The notes: generated by a model not told the origin, from the sequence alone. DNA of 64,000 nt from Rhodococcus sp. 4CII (GCF_014256275.1 NZ_JACCFE010000002.1:2666001-2730000), one strand, 5' to 3'. Numbered from the stretch's first letter, positions 8,233-16,439 are shown. A program made the numbers and translations.

Positions 8233-8967
8233 TCAGGGAAGATTCGTCGCCCGCTGCGTCGTGAATCGGGTTTGAAGGCCACCGAGCACGAGGTCGAGAC
8301 CGTCGTCGAGAAGCCCTTCACCGTCGTAGTGCGCCAATTCGGAAGCGAGACCGCGCAACTGGGGAAATCGTTTGCGCGGTAACCGGTGCAACCCGAGCCG
8401 GAGGATGTCTTCGGACTCCTCCGGGTCCTCGACCAGTTCCTGCAACTCGTCGAGGATGTGCCCTTGCAGGAATCCGAAGAAGAGCCGATAGGCGCGAAGC
8501 GCATCACGTGGGGCGAATCCGGTGCGGACGAGGAGTTCGAGGAAATCCTCCAGAGGGCGCACCGTCCCGGCAGGCCGCAGCGCCAACGGAGTGGACAACG
8601 GCCGGGTCACGAGCAACGGGACCACGTGCGGATGCGCGAGGGCGAGGTTGCGGTAGTTGTGCGCCAGCCCGCGCAGTTCGGCGGCCCAGTCGGGGGCGCC
8701 GGGATCGATGACGAGCTCGCTCAGGACGAGTTCGACGACACCGTCGAGCAGTGCCGCCTTGTTGCGGGCATAGCGGTACAGCGTCATCGCCTCGCGGTCG
8801 AGTGCCTGTGCCAGCCTGCGCATCGACAGCGCCTCGACTCCCTCGGCGTCGACGATGCGCAGAGCGGTGGTCAGAACTCGTTCCGTGGTCAGGCGGGTGC
8901 GCACCGTTGCACCCGTCTCGGTATCCGACCCGGCTGTGTCAGCGCGCCCCATAGTGGTCGCCCCCAT
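8233..8967 (-). CDS. TetR-family regulator with tetracycline-repressor-type C-terminal domain
   Basis: A 244-residue regulator. The HTH lies at about residues 20-70 (RVLTTALRIVDAEGVEALSMRRLAQAL, then TLYRYARNKAALLDGVVE). It is followed by the TetR_C-type all-alpha ligand domain with HPHVVPLLVTRPL and YRLFFGFLQGHILDELQ. ATG at 8967 is chosen because GGCAGG lies upstream; the frame could extend to 9030 without a better start. The plus-strand stress genes begin about 190 bases away, so the intergenic region may be its operator, but no clear palindrome was found. Ligand and target are unknown. Confidence 0.85.
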   Translation of the reverse strand: MGATTMGRADTAGSDTETGATVRTRLTTERVLTTALRIVDAEGVEALSMRRLAQALDREAMTLYRYARNKAALLDGVVELVLSELVIDPGAPDWAAELRGLAHNYRNLALAHPHVVPLLVTRPLSTPLALRPAGTVRPLEDFLELLVRTGFAPRDALRAYRLFFGFLQGHILDELQELVEDPEESEDILRLGLHRLPRKRFPQLRGLASELAHYDGEGLLDDGLDLVLGGLQTRFTTQRATNLP

Positions 8968-9159
8968 CTCGAAGTACCTGCCGCTACCGGTCGGAACCAA
9001 AGTTACACCTAACGCTTGCACTGTAGGCACTGCTCCGTATACTTACGGTGTATGGGTTCGCTCCAGCAGAGGGTCGCACTCGCCACACGTCCGCTCGTTC
9101 GAAACGACGTCTACGGCGATCCGATCGCGAATCGGGCGCCCAACCGAAGGAGTCATCGA

Positions 9160-9237
9160 TGATCTCCGTGCATACCCGCCGTGCTCGCCCGCTCTCCGTC
9201 GGACGCCCGCGCACGGCCGTCCTGGCCCGAGACTGAA
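9160..9237 (+). CDS. 25-residue basic small ORF, possible leader
   Basis: MISVHTRRARPLSVGRPRTA-type arginine-rich peptide of 25 residues. Its best support is a strong GAAGGAG site 7 bases before the ATG. It overlaps the start region of the membrane protein at 9181-9522 in another frame. It may be a leader peptide or a spurious start; no homology is recognised. Confidence 0.35.
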
Positions 9238-9522
9238 ATCCGGTCCCTCGAAACCGAAATCGCGCACGTTCCCCGCCCTCCGGCATCGCAGTCTCTCGTG
9301 CCTGCATTCGGTAACGACCCGGCGCACACGGTGCCGTCGTGCCTTGTCGATATACCCGGCGTGCGAACGGTCCTCGACGTCGCCGCGCTTGCCGCACTCG
9401 TGATCGTCCTGACCGTACTGGCGTCGACGACGACAGCGGCCGTCGGTGCGGCCGTGGCCGTGGCCGTGATGACGACAGCCGCCGTCCGGTACGCACTACT
9501 GCTTCCACGTATCGACTCTTGA
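9181..9522 (+). CDS. small two-helix membrane protein, start uncertain
   Basis: The C-terminal 55 residues (VRTVLDVAALAALVIVLTVL, then AAVGAAVAVAVMTTAAVRYA) form two clear membrane helices and end in LLLPRIDS. The first 45 residues from GTG 9181 are not convincing and no start has a good binding site; GTG at 9298 is a shorter option. Translation may be coupled to the 25-residue ORF. No family is recognised. It heads a block of small ORFs leading to the sigma factor gene. Confidence 0.45.
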   Translation: MLARSPSDARARPSWPETEIRSLETEIAHVPRPPASQSLVPAFGNDPAHTVPSCLVDIPGVRTVLDVAALAALVIVLTVLASTTTAAVGAAVAVAVMTTAAVRYALLLPRIDS

Positions 9523-9542
9523 TGTCGAGAAAGGTTTTCACC

Positions 9543-9641
9543 ATGCGGCTTCTCCTCACCACGAGCACCTCACGGAGCACGCTCGCCCGCTCCCGGTTCG
9601 TCCGCCGCCGAAGCCCTGGGAACGACACCGACCAGCCCTGA
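9543..9641 (+). CDS. 32-residue basic peptide, hypothetical
   Basis: ATG at 9543 has GAGAAAGG 8 bases upstream, and the frame encodes a 32-residue Ser/Thr/Arg-rich peptide beginning MRLLLTTSTSRSTLARSRF. It sits between the small membrane protein and the 186-residue protein in a closely spaced same-strand row. Function unknown; the good binding site and spacing are the only support. Confidence 0.4.
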   Translation: MRLLLTTSTSRSTLARSRFVRRRSPGNDTDQP

Positions 9642-9667
9642 CCGTCATTCGAACCACGGAGCGTCCC

Positions 9668-10228
9668 ATGCACATCGTCACCACGCTGCCCCTCGCAGTG
9701 TTGCGTATTCAATACACGATCGTCCGCATTCCCCTGGCTTTGATCGATGACCAACTCCTGTCCCGCTTGACACCCGAAGGCCCGGCCCGACGGCTCTATC
9801 AACGCAGTCTCGATGTGCTCGACGGCGTCGTCGGCGCCGTCCTCGGCGAGACCGTCCACGGTCGGCCGGGTTCGCCTCACGAAGCGCGAATGACCCTCGT
9901 CGAATTCGGCCCCGAGGACGAGACCGCCGAGCCGAACACGCCTGCCGCGCACCTCGATCACGCGGAGAATGCAGAACTCAACGCGAAGGCCGCCAGAAAG
10001 CTCGACAGCGATCTCACCGCCGAACAGATCGCGCACATCCCTGCCGCCGAGCGGCCGACACCGGACGTTCTGGCACGACTCACCGACGCGGCAACGGCGG
10101 CTCCCGACATCGACATCACACCCGAACTGGCACACCGGGCGGCCGAACTCTCCCACGCCGGAACACCGCCCAGCGCCTCGAAGATCCCGAATGACCCCGG
10201 GTTCGTCCCGACCACCGAAAACCACTGA
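9668..10228 (+). CDS. hypothetical protein with acidic alpha-helical C-terminal part
   Basis: The 186-residue product starts MHIVTTLPLAVLRIQYTIVRIPLALID, an amphipathic, partly hydrophobic N-terminal segment. A DQLLSRLTPEGPARRLYQRSLDVLDGVVGAVLG helix pair follows, then a long acidic region rich in Ala, Glu, Asp and Pro. GGAGCG precedes the ATG. No enzyme motif is visible. The layout (membrane-touching N-terminus, acidic helical tail) and its position upstream of the sigma gene suggest an envelope or stress-related protein, but I do not recognise the family. Confidence 0.65.
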   Translation: MHIVTTLPLAVLRIQYTIVRIPLALIDDQLLSRLTPEGPARRLYQRSLDVLDGVVGAVLGETVHGRPGSPHEARMTLVEFGPEDETAEPNTPAAHLDHAENAELNAKAARKLDSDLTAEQIAHIPAAERPTPDVLARLTDAATAAPDIDITPELAHRAAELSHAGTPPSASKIPNDPGFVPTTENH

Positions 10229-10264
10229 ATCTTGCCCGTCTCTTACCGAAGGAACCACCGACCG

Positions 10265-10399
10265 ATGTCGACGTCCCCCGTTGTCCCCACCACCCCTGCC
10301 CGAACGGGTGGATCGATGAGCACCGAGGAGATCAAGGCCCATCTCGCTTCGATGTTCGCCGACGAGACCGACGACCGAACCACCGTGCACACCGAATAG
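10265..10399 (+). CDS. 44-residue protein with GGSMST-EIK motif (copy 1)
   Basis: ATG at 10265 is preceded by GAAGGA. The 44-residue product ends in a conserved block GGSMSTEEIKAHLASMFAD plus a short acidic tail. The same block recurs as GGSMSTAEIKSRIEAMFAD in the 48-residue gene at 60801-60947, so this is a real small paralogous family rather than a chance frame. The block looks like a short amphipathic helix; role unknown. It lies 30 bases before the sigma factor gene and is probably co-transcribed with it. Confidence 0.7.
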   Translation: MSTSPVVPTTPARTGGSMSTEEIKAHLASMFADETDDRTTVHTE

Positions 10400-10429
10400 T
10401 GCCCAATGCCCGCCGAAGGGACCGAACGA

Positions 10430-11275
10430 ATGAGTACGCTCACCGCCTCGTCACCCGACCGCACGTCCACCGACACCGACTCGACGTCGCGGTGGCGTCC
10501 AGGCGGACCGACGGCGTCCCGACACCGCGACGATTACGAGGACGTGCTCGAGCTGTTCTCTTCGATGGCGGCACTCCCCGACACCGACCGTGACCGTATC
10601 CGGCTGCGTACGAACATCATCGAACGGTGCCTGCCGATGGCGGCGCACATCGCACTCAAGTTCCGCAATCGTGGCGAAGCCGGTGAGGACCTCGAGCAGG
10701 TAGCCCGGTTGGCGCTCGTCAAAGCCGTCGACCGTTTCGACATTCGGCGGGGCACGATGTTCGTTGCTTTCGCGGTACTCACCATCACCGGCGAGATCCG
10801 TCGCCACTTCCGCGATACCGGCTGGACGCTGCACGTTCCCCGGCGTCTGCAGGAACGCCACCTCGCACTTACCGCCGCCACCACCGAACTGAGCACCTCT
10901 CTCGGACGCGCACCGACGGCCCGCGAGCTCGCGGACGCTCTGTCACTGACCATCGAGGAAGTGGCGGAGGGATTGCGGGTCGCCGACGCATACCAGACAC
11001 TGTCGATCGATTTCCCCATCGGTGGTGAAACCGATTCCAAGCTGGTCTCGGACACTGTCGGCACCGTCGACCCCGCACTCGACCGGGTCGACATACAGAT
11101 GTCGTTGCGACCGCTCCTCGCGGAGTTGCCGGAACTCGACCGCACCGTTCTGCTGCTGCGCTTCTACGAGAACCTGACCCAGACCCAGATCGCCGCCCGA
11201 ATCGGCGTCTCCCAGATGCAGATCTCGCGGATCCTCGCCCGCACCCTCGCGACCCTGCGCACCCAACTGGCCTGA
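10430..11275 (+). CDS. SigF/SigB-type alternative RNA polymerase sigma factor
   Basis: The 281-residue protein has sigma-70 region 2 at about 50-120 (NIIERCLPMAAHIALKFRNR, DLEQVARLALVKAVDRFD), region 3 (RRLQERHLALTAATTELSTS, ARELADALSLTIEEVAEGL) and region 4 at the C-terminus (LLRFYENLTQTQIAARIGVSQMQISRIL). This is the group 3 stress/sporulation layout of SigF-type factors. ATG at 10430 follows GAAGGGACC; an in-frame ATG at 10406 is worse. No anti-sigma (RsbW-like) gene sits next to it, which is unusual for this class, so its control partner must lie elsewhere. A GAF-ANTAR protein follows 53 bases later. Confidence 0.9.
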   Translation: MSTLTASSPDRTSTDTDSTSRWRPGGPTASRHRDDYEDVLELFSSMAALPDTDRDRIRLRTNIIERCLPMAAHIALKFRNRGEAGEDLEQVARLALVKAVDRFDIRRGTMFVAFAVLTITGEIRRHFRDTGWTLHVPRRLQERHLALTAATTELSTSLGRAPTARELADALSLTIEEVAEGLRVADAYQTLSIDFPIGGETDSKLVSDTVGTVDPALDRVDIQMSLRPLLAELPELDRTVLLLRFYENLTQTQIAARIGVSQMQISRILARTLATLRTQLA

Positions 11276-11328
11276 TCAACGGAGGTCCGTCCGGACGGTG
11301 TGGACCACGCTCGACAAAGGGAGTTGTG

Positions 11329-12009
11329 ATGAACGAATCGGTTACCGGGGACCTCGGTCAGTCCATGGCAGCGCTCGCACGCAGCCTCTCCGCCCCCCGC
11401 ACGGTCGAGGAGCGGCTCCGCGCGATCACCGGTTCCGTGGTCGAGTTGATGCCGTCCGACACCTGTGCGGGCATACTCCTCGTGTCCAAAGGAAATAGGT
11501 TCGAGACGGTGGCACCCACCTCACCGCTCCTCGGAAAACTCGACGCCGTGCAGGAGCAACTCGGGCAGGGGCCCTGTGTGGTGGCCGCGATCAAGAATCT
11601 CGTCGTGCGCAGCGACGATCTTCGAGCCGAGACCCGTTGGCCGGAATTCGCCGCGGCCGCCGTCGAGGTGGGAATCCTCAGTTCCATCTCTTTCCAGCTG
11701 TATACCTCCCGGGAGAAGATGGGAGCGCTGAACCTTTTCGCATTCGAACCGAACGCATTCGCTCCGGAGGACGAAGCGACGGTCGAGGTCCTGGCAGCTC
11801 ATGCCGCGCTGGCGCTGACAGCGGCGCGTACCGAGGAACAGCTGCGGTCCGCGATCTCGTCCCGCGACATCATCGGCCAGGCCAAGGGCATGCTGATGGA
11901 ACGGTTCGGCATCGACGCGATCGAGGCTTTCGATCTGCTCGCCAAACTGTCGCAGCAGATGAACATCCGTCTCAACGCCGTTGCGCAGCAGATCGTCGAA
12001 CGCAGGTGA
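11329..12009 (+). CDS. GAF and ANTAR domain RNA-binding antiterminator
   Basis: A 226-residue protein with an N-terminal GAF sensor domain (about 20-150; GPCVVAAIKNLVVRSDDLR, FQLYTSREKMGALNLFA) and a C-terminal ANTAR domain (about 160-220; SRDIIGQAKGMLMERFGID, AFDLLAKLSQQMNIRLNAVA). ANTAR proteins bind paired hairpins in nascent RNA and relieve termination; the GAF domain senses a small ligand or redox state. The start at 11329 has AAAGGGAG 5 bases upstream. It sits downstream of the sigma factor and probably belongs to the same stress block. Actinobacterial GAF-ANTAR proteins are common and their targets are usually unknown. Confidence 0.9.
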   Translation: MNESVTGDLGQSMAALARSLSAPRTVEERLRAITGSVVELMPSDTCAGILLVSKGNRFETVAPTSPLLGKLDAVQEQLGQGPCVVAAIKNLVVRSDDLRAETRWPEFAAAAVEVGILSSISFQLYTSREKMGALNLFAFEPNAFAPEDEATVEVLAAHAALALTAARTEEQLRSAISSRDIIGQAKGMLMERFGIDAIEAFDLLAKLSQQMNIRLNAVAQQIVERR

Positions 12010-12457
12010 ACGGCTTCCCCACGGCGTTCCGTGCGGCAGTCCGACGTCCGCCGCCGCGTCGTCAGAACATTTCGCGGGACGCGCCCAGACGTGTGATGCC
12101 GCTTACTCCTCGTCGAATCCATTGAGTCTTCAAACAGTGTCTCGATACCATAGATATCGCACCTCGTCGCAGCCTTTCCCTACTCGACTCGGCGACGGTG
12201 TTCGGTACCGACAACCGGTGCCGCTTCTGTCAACGATGTCGAGACCAGGCATCAGCACACCGACCCCGGCGAACTCTCGCCGTGGCCTCGTTGTGTACCG
12301 GCCGCGGAATCCTCGAAGTGCCCCCGCCCGTCGCTGATCGTGCCTGCATGCCTCGACGACACCCAGCGAAGTGCGATATGTCGAGGGGTCATGTCGCACA
12401 ACAACTCCGAGATCGCGGCCGGTACGCATCCCGTTCTCTGCTCTCGCTGGAAAGACG
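12010..12457. other. intergenic stretch before the WhiB gene, no supported gene
   Basis: About 450 bases. Short open frames on both strands lack start signals. It should contain the WhiB promoter; a GTGTCTCGATACCATAGATA patch near 12136-12155 is relatively AT-rich, but no operator or terminator could be assigned. Confidence 0.45.
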
Positions 12458-12874
12458 ATGATGAACACGTTTGCATCCCGACCGACCGCACCCACCCCGG
12501 TCTCCGCATCGGACTGGCAAGACCGCGGATCCTGCCGCGGCACCGACACCGACATGTTCTTCTCCCCCGAAGGTGAACGCGGACATGCCCGCGCCCGGCG
12601 TGAACGCGCCGCCAAACAAATCTGCCAGGACTGCCCGGTGCTCACCGAATGCCGCACCCACGCCTTCACCGCCGCCGAACCCTACGGAATTTGGGGCGGG
12701 CTGTCCGAAACCGACCGTAACCGCCACAGGCGACGTGCCGGACGCGCTCCCCGGCAATCCCGAGATCATGGTGCAACCACTCGAGCGCACGCCGTCGAAC
12801 GGAGTGAGTCGACTTCACCGGTGACGCTTCCAACCCTCGCGGAATCCAGCCGATCCGTTCGATCGGCCAAGTAG
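12458..12874 (+). CDS. WhiB-family Fe-S regulator, WhiB3-like
   Basis: The 138-residue protein contains the four WhiB cysteines in GSCRG, CQDC and TECR, the DMFFSPEGERG motif and the GIWGGLSE turn. These match the WhiB3 layout, in which a [4Fe-4S] cluster sits next to sigma-factor and DNA contacts. An RNRHRRRAGRAPRQSR basic tail would contact DNA. The C-terminus extends about 40 residues beyond usual WhiB3 length and is Ser/Arg-rich. Start at 12458 (ATGATG) follows GGAAAG. Its position after a SigF-type factor fits a redox or stress-response role; the target genes are unknown. Confidence 0.88.
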   Translation: MMNTFASRPTAPTPVSASDWQDRGSCRGTDTDMFFSPEGERGHARARRERAAKQICQDCPVLTECRTHAFTAAEPYGIWGGLSETDRNRHRRRAGRAPRQSRDHGATTRAHAVERSESTSPVTLPTLAESSRSVRSAK

Positions 12875-12898
12875 CTGCGATTATTTTCGTCCGATCCG

Positions 12899-12971
12899 CC
12901 GATCACACTGCCGTAGTGATCGTATTTAGTAGCAGAGAGCTTGGTATGAGGCACGTCACGTGCCTCTCTGC
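12899..12971. promoter_or_regulatory. nested inverted repeats upstream of the permease leader
   Basis: Three dyads lie in 73 bases. CGATCAC-N9-GTGATCG spans 12900-12922. GAGGCACG-TCA-CGTGCCTC spans 12948-12966. Outer arms GCAGAGAG (12932-12939) and CTCTCTGC (12964-12971) enclose the second dyad. They could be operators or a folded 5' leader. PruC or another regulator may act here; this is inference. Confidence 0.5.
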
Positions 12972-13009
12972 AAACTAGGTCTTGCGGAGACGACGAAAGG
13001 GAACACCCC

Positions 13010-13078
13010 ATGTCCATCGCCGAATTACGCGACCAACTCTCGCGACACGCTACTTCGACCCGGACCGCTCGGTCATGA
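13010..13078 (+). CDS. 22-codon leader peptide ORF overlapping the permease start
   Basis: ATG at 13010 has a strong GAAAGGGA site 7 bases upstream. The 22-residue product begins MSIAELRDQLSRHATSTRTA and its TGA overlaps the permease ATG in an ATGA junction (13075-13078). The permease start has no binding site of its own, so its translation probably depends on this ORF. No codon run points to classic amino-acid attenuation; threonine and arginine codons are enriched near the end, no proline codon occurs. Same design as the 6325-6459 leader. Confidence 0.6.
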   Translation: MSIAELRDQLSRHATSTRTARS

Positions 13079-14454
13079 GCGGCGCACCGGAACTGAAGAA
13101 GGCGCTCAGCCAGCGGCAGCTGACGATGATTGCCATCGGCGGTGTGATCGGTGCCGGCCTGTTCGTCGGATCCGGCGTCGTCATCTCCGACACCGGCCCC
13201 GCGGCCTTCATCACCTATGCCGCGAGCGGCATCTTGATCATCATGGTCATGCGAATGCTGGCCGAGATGGCCGTGGCGAACCCGTCGACCGGATCGTTCG
13301 CGGACTATGCGCGCACCGCACTCGGCAACTGGGCCGGCTTCTCCGTCGGCTGGCTGTATTGGTATTTCTGGGTGATCGTCGTCGGCTTCGAGGCGATCGC
13401 GGGCGCCAAGATCATCCAGTTCTGGATCGACGTCCCGCTGTGGTTGTGCGCCTTGGTGCTGATGGTCTTGATGACCGCAACCAATCTGTTCTCCGTCTCG
13501 TCCTTCGGCGAGTTCGAGTACTGGTTCGCGGGCGTGAAGGTGTGCGCGATCTGTCTGTTCATCGGGCTCGGCTCGCTCTATGTGTTCGGCATCTGGCCGG
13601 ACAAGACGATGGACTTCTCCAACTTGTGGTCCCACGACGGTTTCCTGCCGCACGGTCCCGCCGCGATCACCGTCGGCGTGGTGACGGTGATCTTCTCGAT
13701 GGTCGGAGCCGAGGTCGCGACGATCGCGGCTGCCGAGTCGGAGAATCCGGAGAAGGCAGTCGCCAAAGCCGCGAACTCGGTGATCCTGCGCATCGCGGTC
13801 TTCTTCGTCGGCGCGGTATTCCTGCTGGTCACGATCCTCCCCTGGAATGACAACGGCTTGGCGGCCTCCCCCTTCGTCGCCGCGATGACCGAGATGGGCA
13901 TTCCGTACGCCGACAACATCATGAATGCCGTCGTGTTGACGGCGGTGCTGAGCTGTCTCAACTCGGGGATGTACACCTCCTCGAGAATGTTGTTCGTCCT
14001 GGCAGCACGCCGCGAGGCACCTCCTCACCTCACCCGAGTCACCCGGCGCGGCGTGCCGGCCGCCGCGATCCTGGTGTCCTCGGTCGTCGGATTCCTCTGT
14101 GTCATTGCCGCCGCGATCTCCCCGGACACCGTGTTCACGTTCCTGCTGAACTCGAGCGGCGCGATCATCCTGTTCGTCTACCTCTTGATCGCGGTCTCGC
14201 ACATCGTGCTTCGTTTCCGCACCCCGGACTCCGAGTTGCGCGTGAAGATGTGGCTGTTCCCGGTGTTGTCGCTGCTGACCACTGCGGCGATCCTGGGCGT
14301 GCTGTTGCAGATGTATGTGGAAGACAGCGCCCGGTCGCAACTGGTCCTGAGCCTGCTGTCCTGGGCCGTGGTCCTGGTGTTGTTCTTTGCCAACAAGTGG
14401 TTCCTGAGTCGTCGCCCAGCCGTCGAGTCGACCCTCACATCGGCGAGAGTGTGA
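13075..14454 (+). CDS. amino-acid permease (APC superfamily, GabP/ProY/AnsP-like)
   Basis: The 459-residue protein starts MSGAPELKKALSQRQLTMIA and runs into GGVIGAGLFVGSG, the canonical first helix of amino-acid:proton symporters. About 12 membrane helices follow, with conserved VGAEVATIAAAESENP and LNSGMYTSSRMLF. The start is fixed by homology of MS-x-ELKK-LSQR and the overlap with the leader ORF. It converges on the pruC-like regulator 115 bases downstream and is close to pruA/pruB, so proline import is the simplest guess. Relatives also carry GABA, asparagine or aromatic amino acids. Confidence 0.9.
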   Translation: MSGAPELKKALSQRQLTMIAIGGVIGAGLFVGSGVVISDTGPAAFITYAASGILIIMVMRMLAEMAVANPSTGSFADYARTALGNWAGFSVGWLYWYFWVIVVGFEAIAGAKIIQFWIDVPLWLCALVLMVLMTATNLFSVSSFGEFEYWFAGVKVCAICLFIGLGSLYVFGIWPDKTMDFSNLWSHDGFLPHGPAAITVGVVTVIFSMVGAEVATIAAAESENPEKAVAKAANSVILRIAVFFVGAVFLLVTILPWNDNGLAASPFVAAMTEMGIPYADNIMNAVVLTAVLSCLNSGMYTSSRMLFVLAARREAPPHLTRVTRRGVPAAAILVSSVVGFLCVIAAAISPDTVFTFLLNSSGAIILFVYLLIAVSHIVLRFRTPDSELRVKMWLFPVLSLLTTAAILGVLLQMYVEDSARSQLVLSLLSWAVVLVLFFANKWFLSRRPAVESTLTSARV

Positions 14455-14484
14455 CGGGTACTCGTGCTCGCGAATCAGGTGCCC

Positions 14485-14502
14485 CAGTCGGTAAACCGAC
14501 TG
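14485..14502. terminator. hairpin between convergent permease and pruC-like genes
   Basis: CAGTCGG-TAAA-CCGACTG, a 7-bp stem with a 4-base loop lying 30 bases after the permease stop and 67 bases beyond the end of the opposing gene. Position suggests a two-way terminator; no T-run. Confidence 0.55.
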
Positions 14503-14569
14503 CGTCCGTCGAAAGATTTGGGCTCGATGTGAGAAAAGGTTTTCCGGTTTTTGTTCTCTCGGCCAACTC

Positions 14570-16276
14570 TCAGTAGTGTGTGGAATCCGCTTCGCCGCGG
14601 CGCCGCAAGGCGAGCTGCAGTTCGAACAGCATTCGGTCGGAGGCGTCGTGCAGGTCGATACCGACGATCTCCTCGACGCGGCGAATCCGGTAGCGCAACG
14701 TGTTCGGATGTACTTGCAGGACAGCGGCGGCGGCACGGACGTCGCCGTGTGCCGCAAGATAGGCTTCGGCGCTGTCCTGCAGATTCGACGCGTGCTTGTC
14801 GTCGTAGTCGACGAGGGCGTCGAGCCGCGGGTCGTGCAGTTCCCGGTGCTCGGCGAGGAGGTCGAGAATCTCCCCGAACAGCACTGCGGTCCGCGATTCG
14901 GCGAGCGTGGTCACCCGGCCCTCGGGGAACGTCGCCGCGGTGCCGTCGAGAACGCGGTCGACCTCCACCCGCGCTCCCGCGACCTGCCCGAGATCGGGCA
15001 CCGGGATCGCGATCGCGGCACGCAAGGCGATCGACCGCTTGGCCTCGAACTGCTCGACGAGTTGCCGGGTCCAGGTGGTCACCGATTTCGCGCTCGTGAA
15101 GCGCGGGAGCAGCACGTAGGCGCGCTCACCGATGATCGTCGCGACGGAGTCGCGGCGAAAGGAACTGGCCTGCAGGCGCAACATGCTGCCCAGTCCCGTG
15201 AGCCCGCCGCCGACCGTCTCGGTGGCACTGACAGCGAAGCCCACGACCGCCGCAGGCCCGGTCGCCGGCAGGTTGAGGGCACTGACCACGGACGGGACGT
15301 CCACACCACCCCCGCGGGCCCCGAACAGCCGCTGGATCAGCAGGCCCTCCGTGGACGGCGCGTTGAGACTGCGGGAAATGATCCGCGCGGCGATCGCGGA
15401 CGCGCCCCGCAGCACGTCTTCGGCATCGTCGGCGAACGGTGCCACCCCCTGTTGCAGCCAGATGGACCCGAGCGTGCGCGCCGACGTCGTGGCGTCCTCG
15501 GAGGGCTGCCGAATGCTGACCACCAGCCGCCGCTCGGTGCCGAGTTTGCGATGGGCGGGAACGTCGATCACCTCGTCGCTGTTGCGGAGGCGGTCGAACA
15601 CTCCCCACCGCTGCAATGCCCGCAGGTAGTCGCGGGGTCCTTCGCGGCCGAGGATGGACAGCGTCCGCAACTCGTCGGCGGCCTCGTCGGAGGCGGAGTA
15701 GGCCAGCACGTGCGATTGCGCGTCCTCGATCGACACCATGCCGCCGGCGTTTTGGGCGACGATCTGCGCCAGCCCGAACAGGTCGGTGTCGGTGGCGAGC
15801 AGATCCGGATCCCCCAGTCCCGTGCTGCGGCGAGAGCGGTCCAGCATGCGTTGCACCAGCGGGAACACGTGGTCCCAGCGGGCCTTCGGGTGCACGGCCA
15901 CCAACGCGACCCCGGCGCGGCGCGCCGCCGCCTGCAGCGCCGTCGACGTCGCCGCATTCTTGGACATCACCGCCCGGGCCCGGTGGTCGGACGGGCGGAG
16001 GGCAACATCGTCGAACCAGCGCACGGCCTCCGCCCTGCCGATTCCGACGTGCAGGTACAGGTCCGGCAGTGGAGATTGCGAATCGGTCTCGGTGGCCAGG
16101 TCCGAGCTGTCGACCAGTGCGACCGACGCCAGGGCGATCTCGGTGCCTGCCGGCGCATCGATCAGCTCGACGACGGAGGTGTCGAGAGCGCTGAGAAGCT
16201 CACGCAGCGTAATGCTTCCGGCGGCACGTCCGGACGATTCGGTTGAACCCGTACGGGTTCCGCCATCAGTTTTCAC
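14570..16276 (-). CDS. pruC: PucR-family regulator, probable proline-utilisation activator PruC
   Basis: The 568-residue protein has the PucR/CdaR build. An N-terminal sensory part (about 20-140; SITLRELLSALDTSVVEL, SALQ-type helices) is followed by a GAF-like middle (LFGLAQIVAQNAGGMVSIEDA) and a GGDEF-derived CdaR domain (about 320-450). The C-terminal helix-turn-helix is about 500-560 (YLAAHGDVRAAAAVLQVHPN, TLRYRIRRVEEIVGIDL). In mycobacteria an unusual activator of this type, PruC, sits next to pruA/pruB and switches them on with proline. Here it is divergent from pruA with 163 bases between. The start is a GTG with a weak binding site. Gene name is by position and family. Confidence 0.85.
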   Translation of the reverse strand: MKTDGGTRTGSTESSGRAAGSITLRELLSALDTSVVELIDAPAGTEIALASVALVDSSDLATETDSQSPLPDLYLHVGIGRAEAVRWFDDVALRPSDHRARAVMSKNAATSTALQAAARRAGVALVAVHPKARWDHVFPLVQRMLDRSRRSTGLGDPDLLATDTDLFGLAQIVAQNAGGMVSIEDAQSHVLAYSASDEAADELRTLSILGREGPRDYLRALQRWGVFDRLRNSDEVIDVPAHRKLGTERRLVVSIRQPSEDATTSARTLGSIWLQQGVAPFADDAEDVLRGASAIAARIISRSLNAPSTEGLLIQRLFGARGGGVDVPSVVSALNLPATGPAAVVGFAVSATETVGGGLTGLGSMLRLQASSFRRDSVATIIGERAYVLLPRFTSAKSVTTWTRQLVEQFEAKRSIALRAAIAIPVPDLGQVAGARVEVDRVLDGTAATFPEGRVTTLAESRTAVLFGEILDLLAEHRELHDPRLDALVDYDDKHASNLQDSAEAYLAAHGDVRAAAAVLQVHPNTLRYRIRRVEEIVGIDLHDASDRMLFELQLALRRRGEADSTHY

Positions 16277-16439
16277 AGGACGATCTCACTTCGGGATCAC
16301 AGGAGTGGTTGGCTGATAGTACAACTTCGATTATAGAGATTTGTTCTACTGGCTCATTCTTTTGCCGCCGTGCCGGTGTTGACTACGGCTAGTTCGTTGC
16401 GGCGGCCGTATTCGCCGCCACATCCCGTAGGAGGTTTTC
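16277..16439. promoter_or_regulatory. divergent pruC/pruA promoter region
   Basis: The 163-base gap contains an AT-rich core (about 16318-16360, GATAGTACAACTTCGATTAT then AGAGATTTGTTCTACT) that stands out in GC-rich DNA. It has loose dyad character: AGTACAA against TTGTTCTACT. This is the likely site for the PucR-type activator and the pruAB promoter. AGGAGG at 16430 is the pruA ribosome binding site. Confidence 0.5.

Noticed and set aside
9043..9160. An upstream extension of the 25-residue ORF at 9160
   Set aside because: The frame is open upstream but has no binding site there, while GAAGGAG lies directly before ATG 9160.
12899..13074. A metabolite riboswitch upstream of the permease
   Set aside because: The inverted repeats are simple dyads and do not match any riboswitch class I can recognise; no conserved core was found.
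12766..14757. A long minus-strand open frame opposite the permease
   Set aside because: It is antisense to the permease and pruC ends, is rich in Arg, Asp, His and Gly, and has no start signal or family match.
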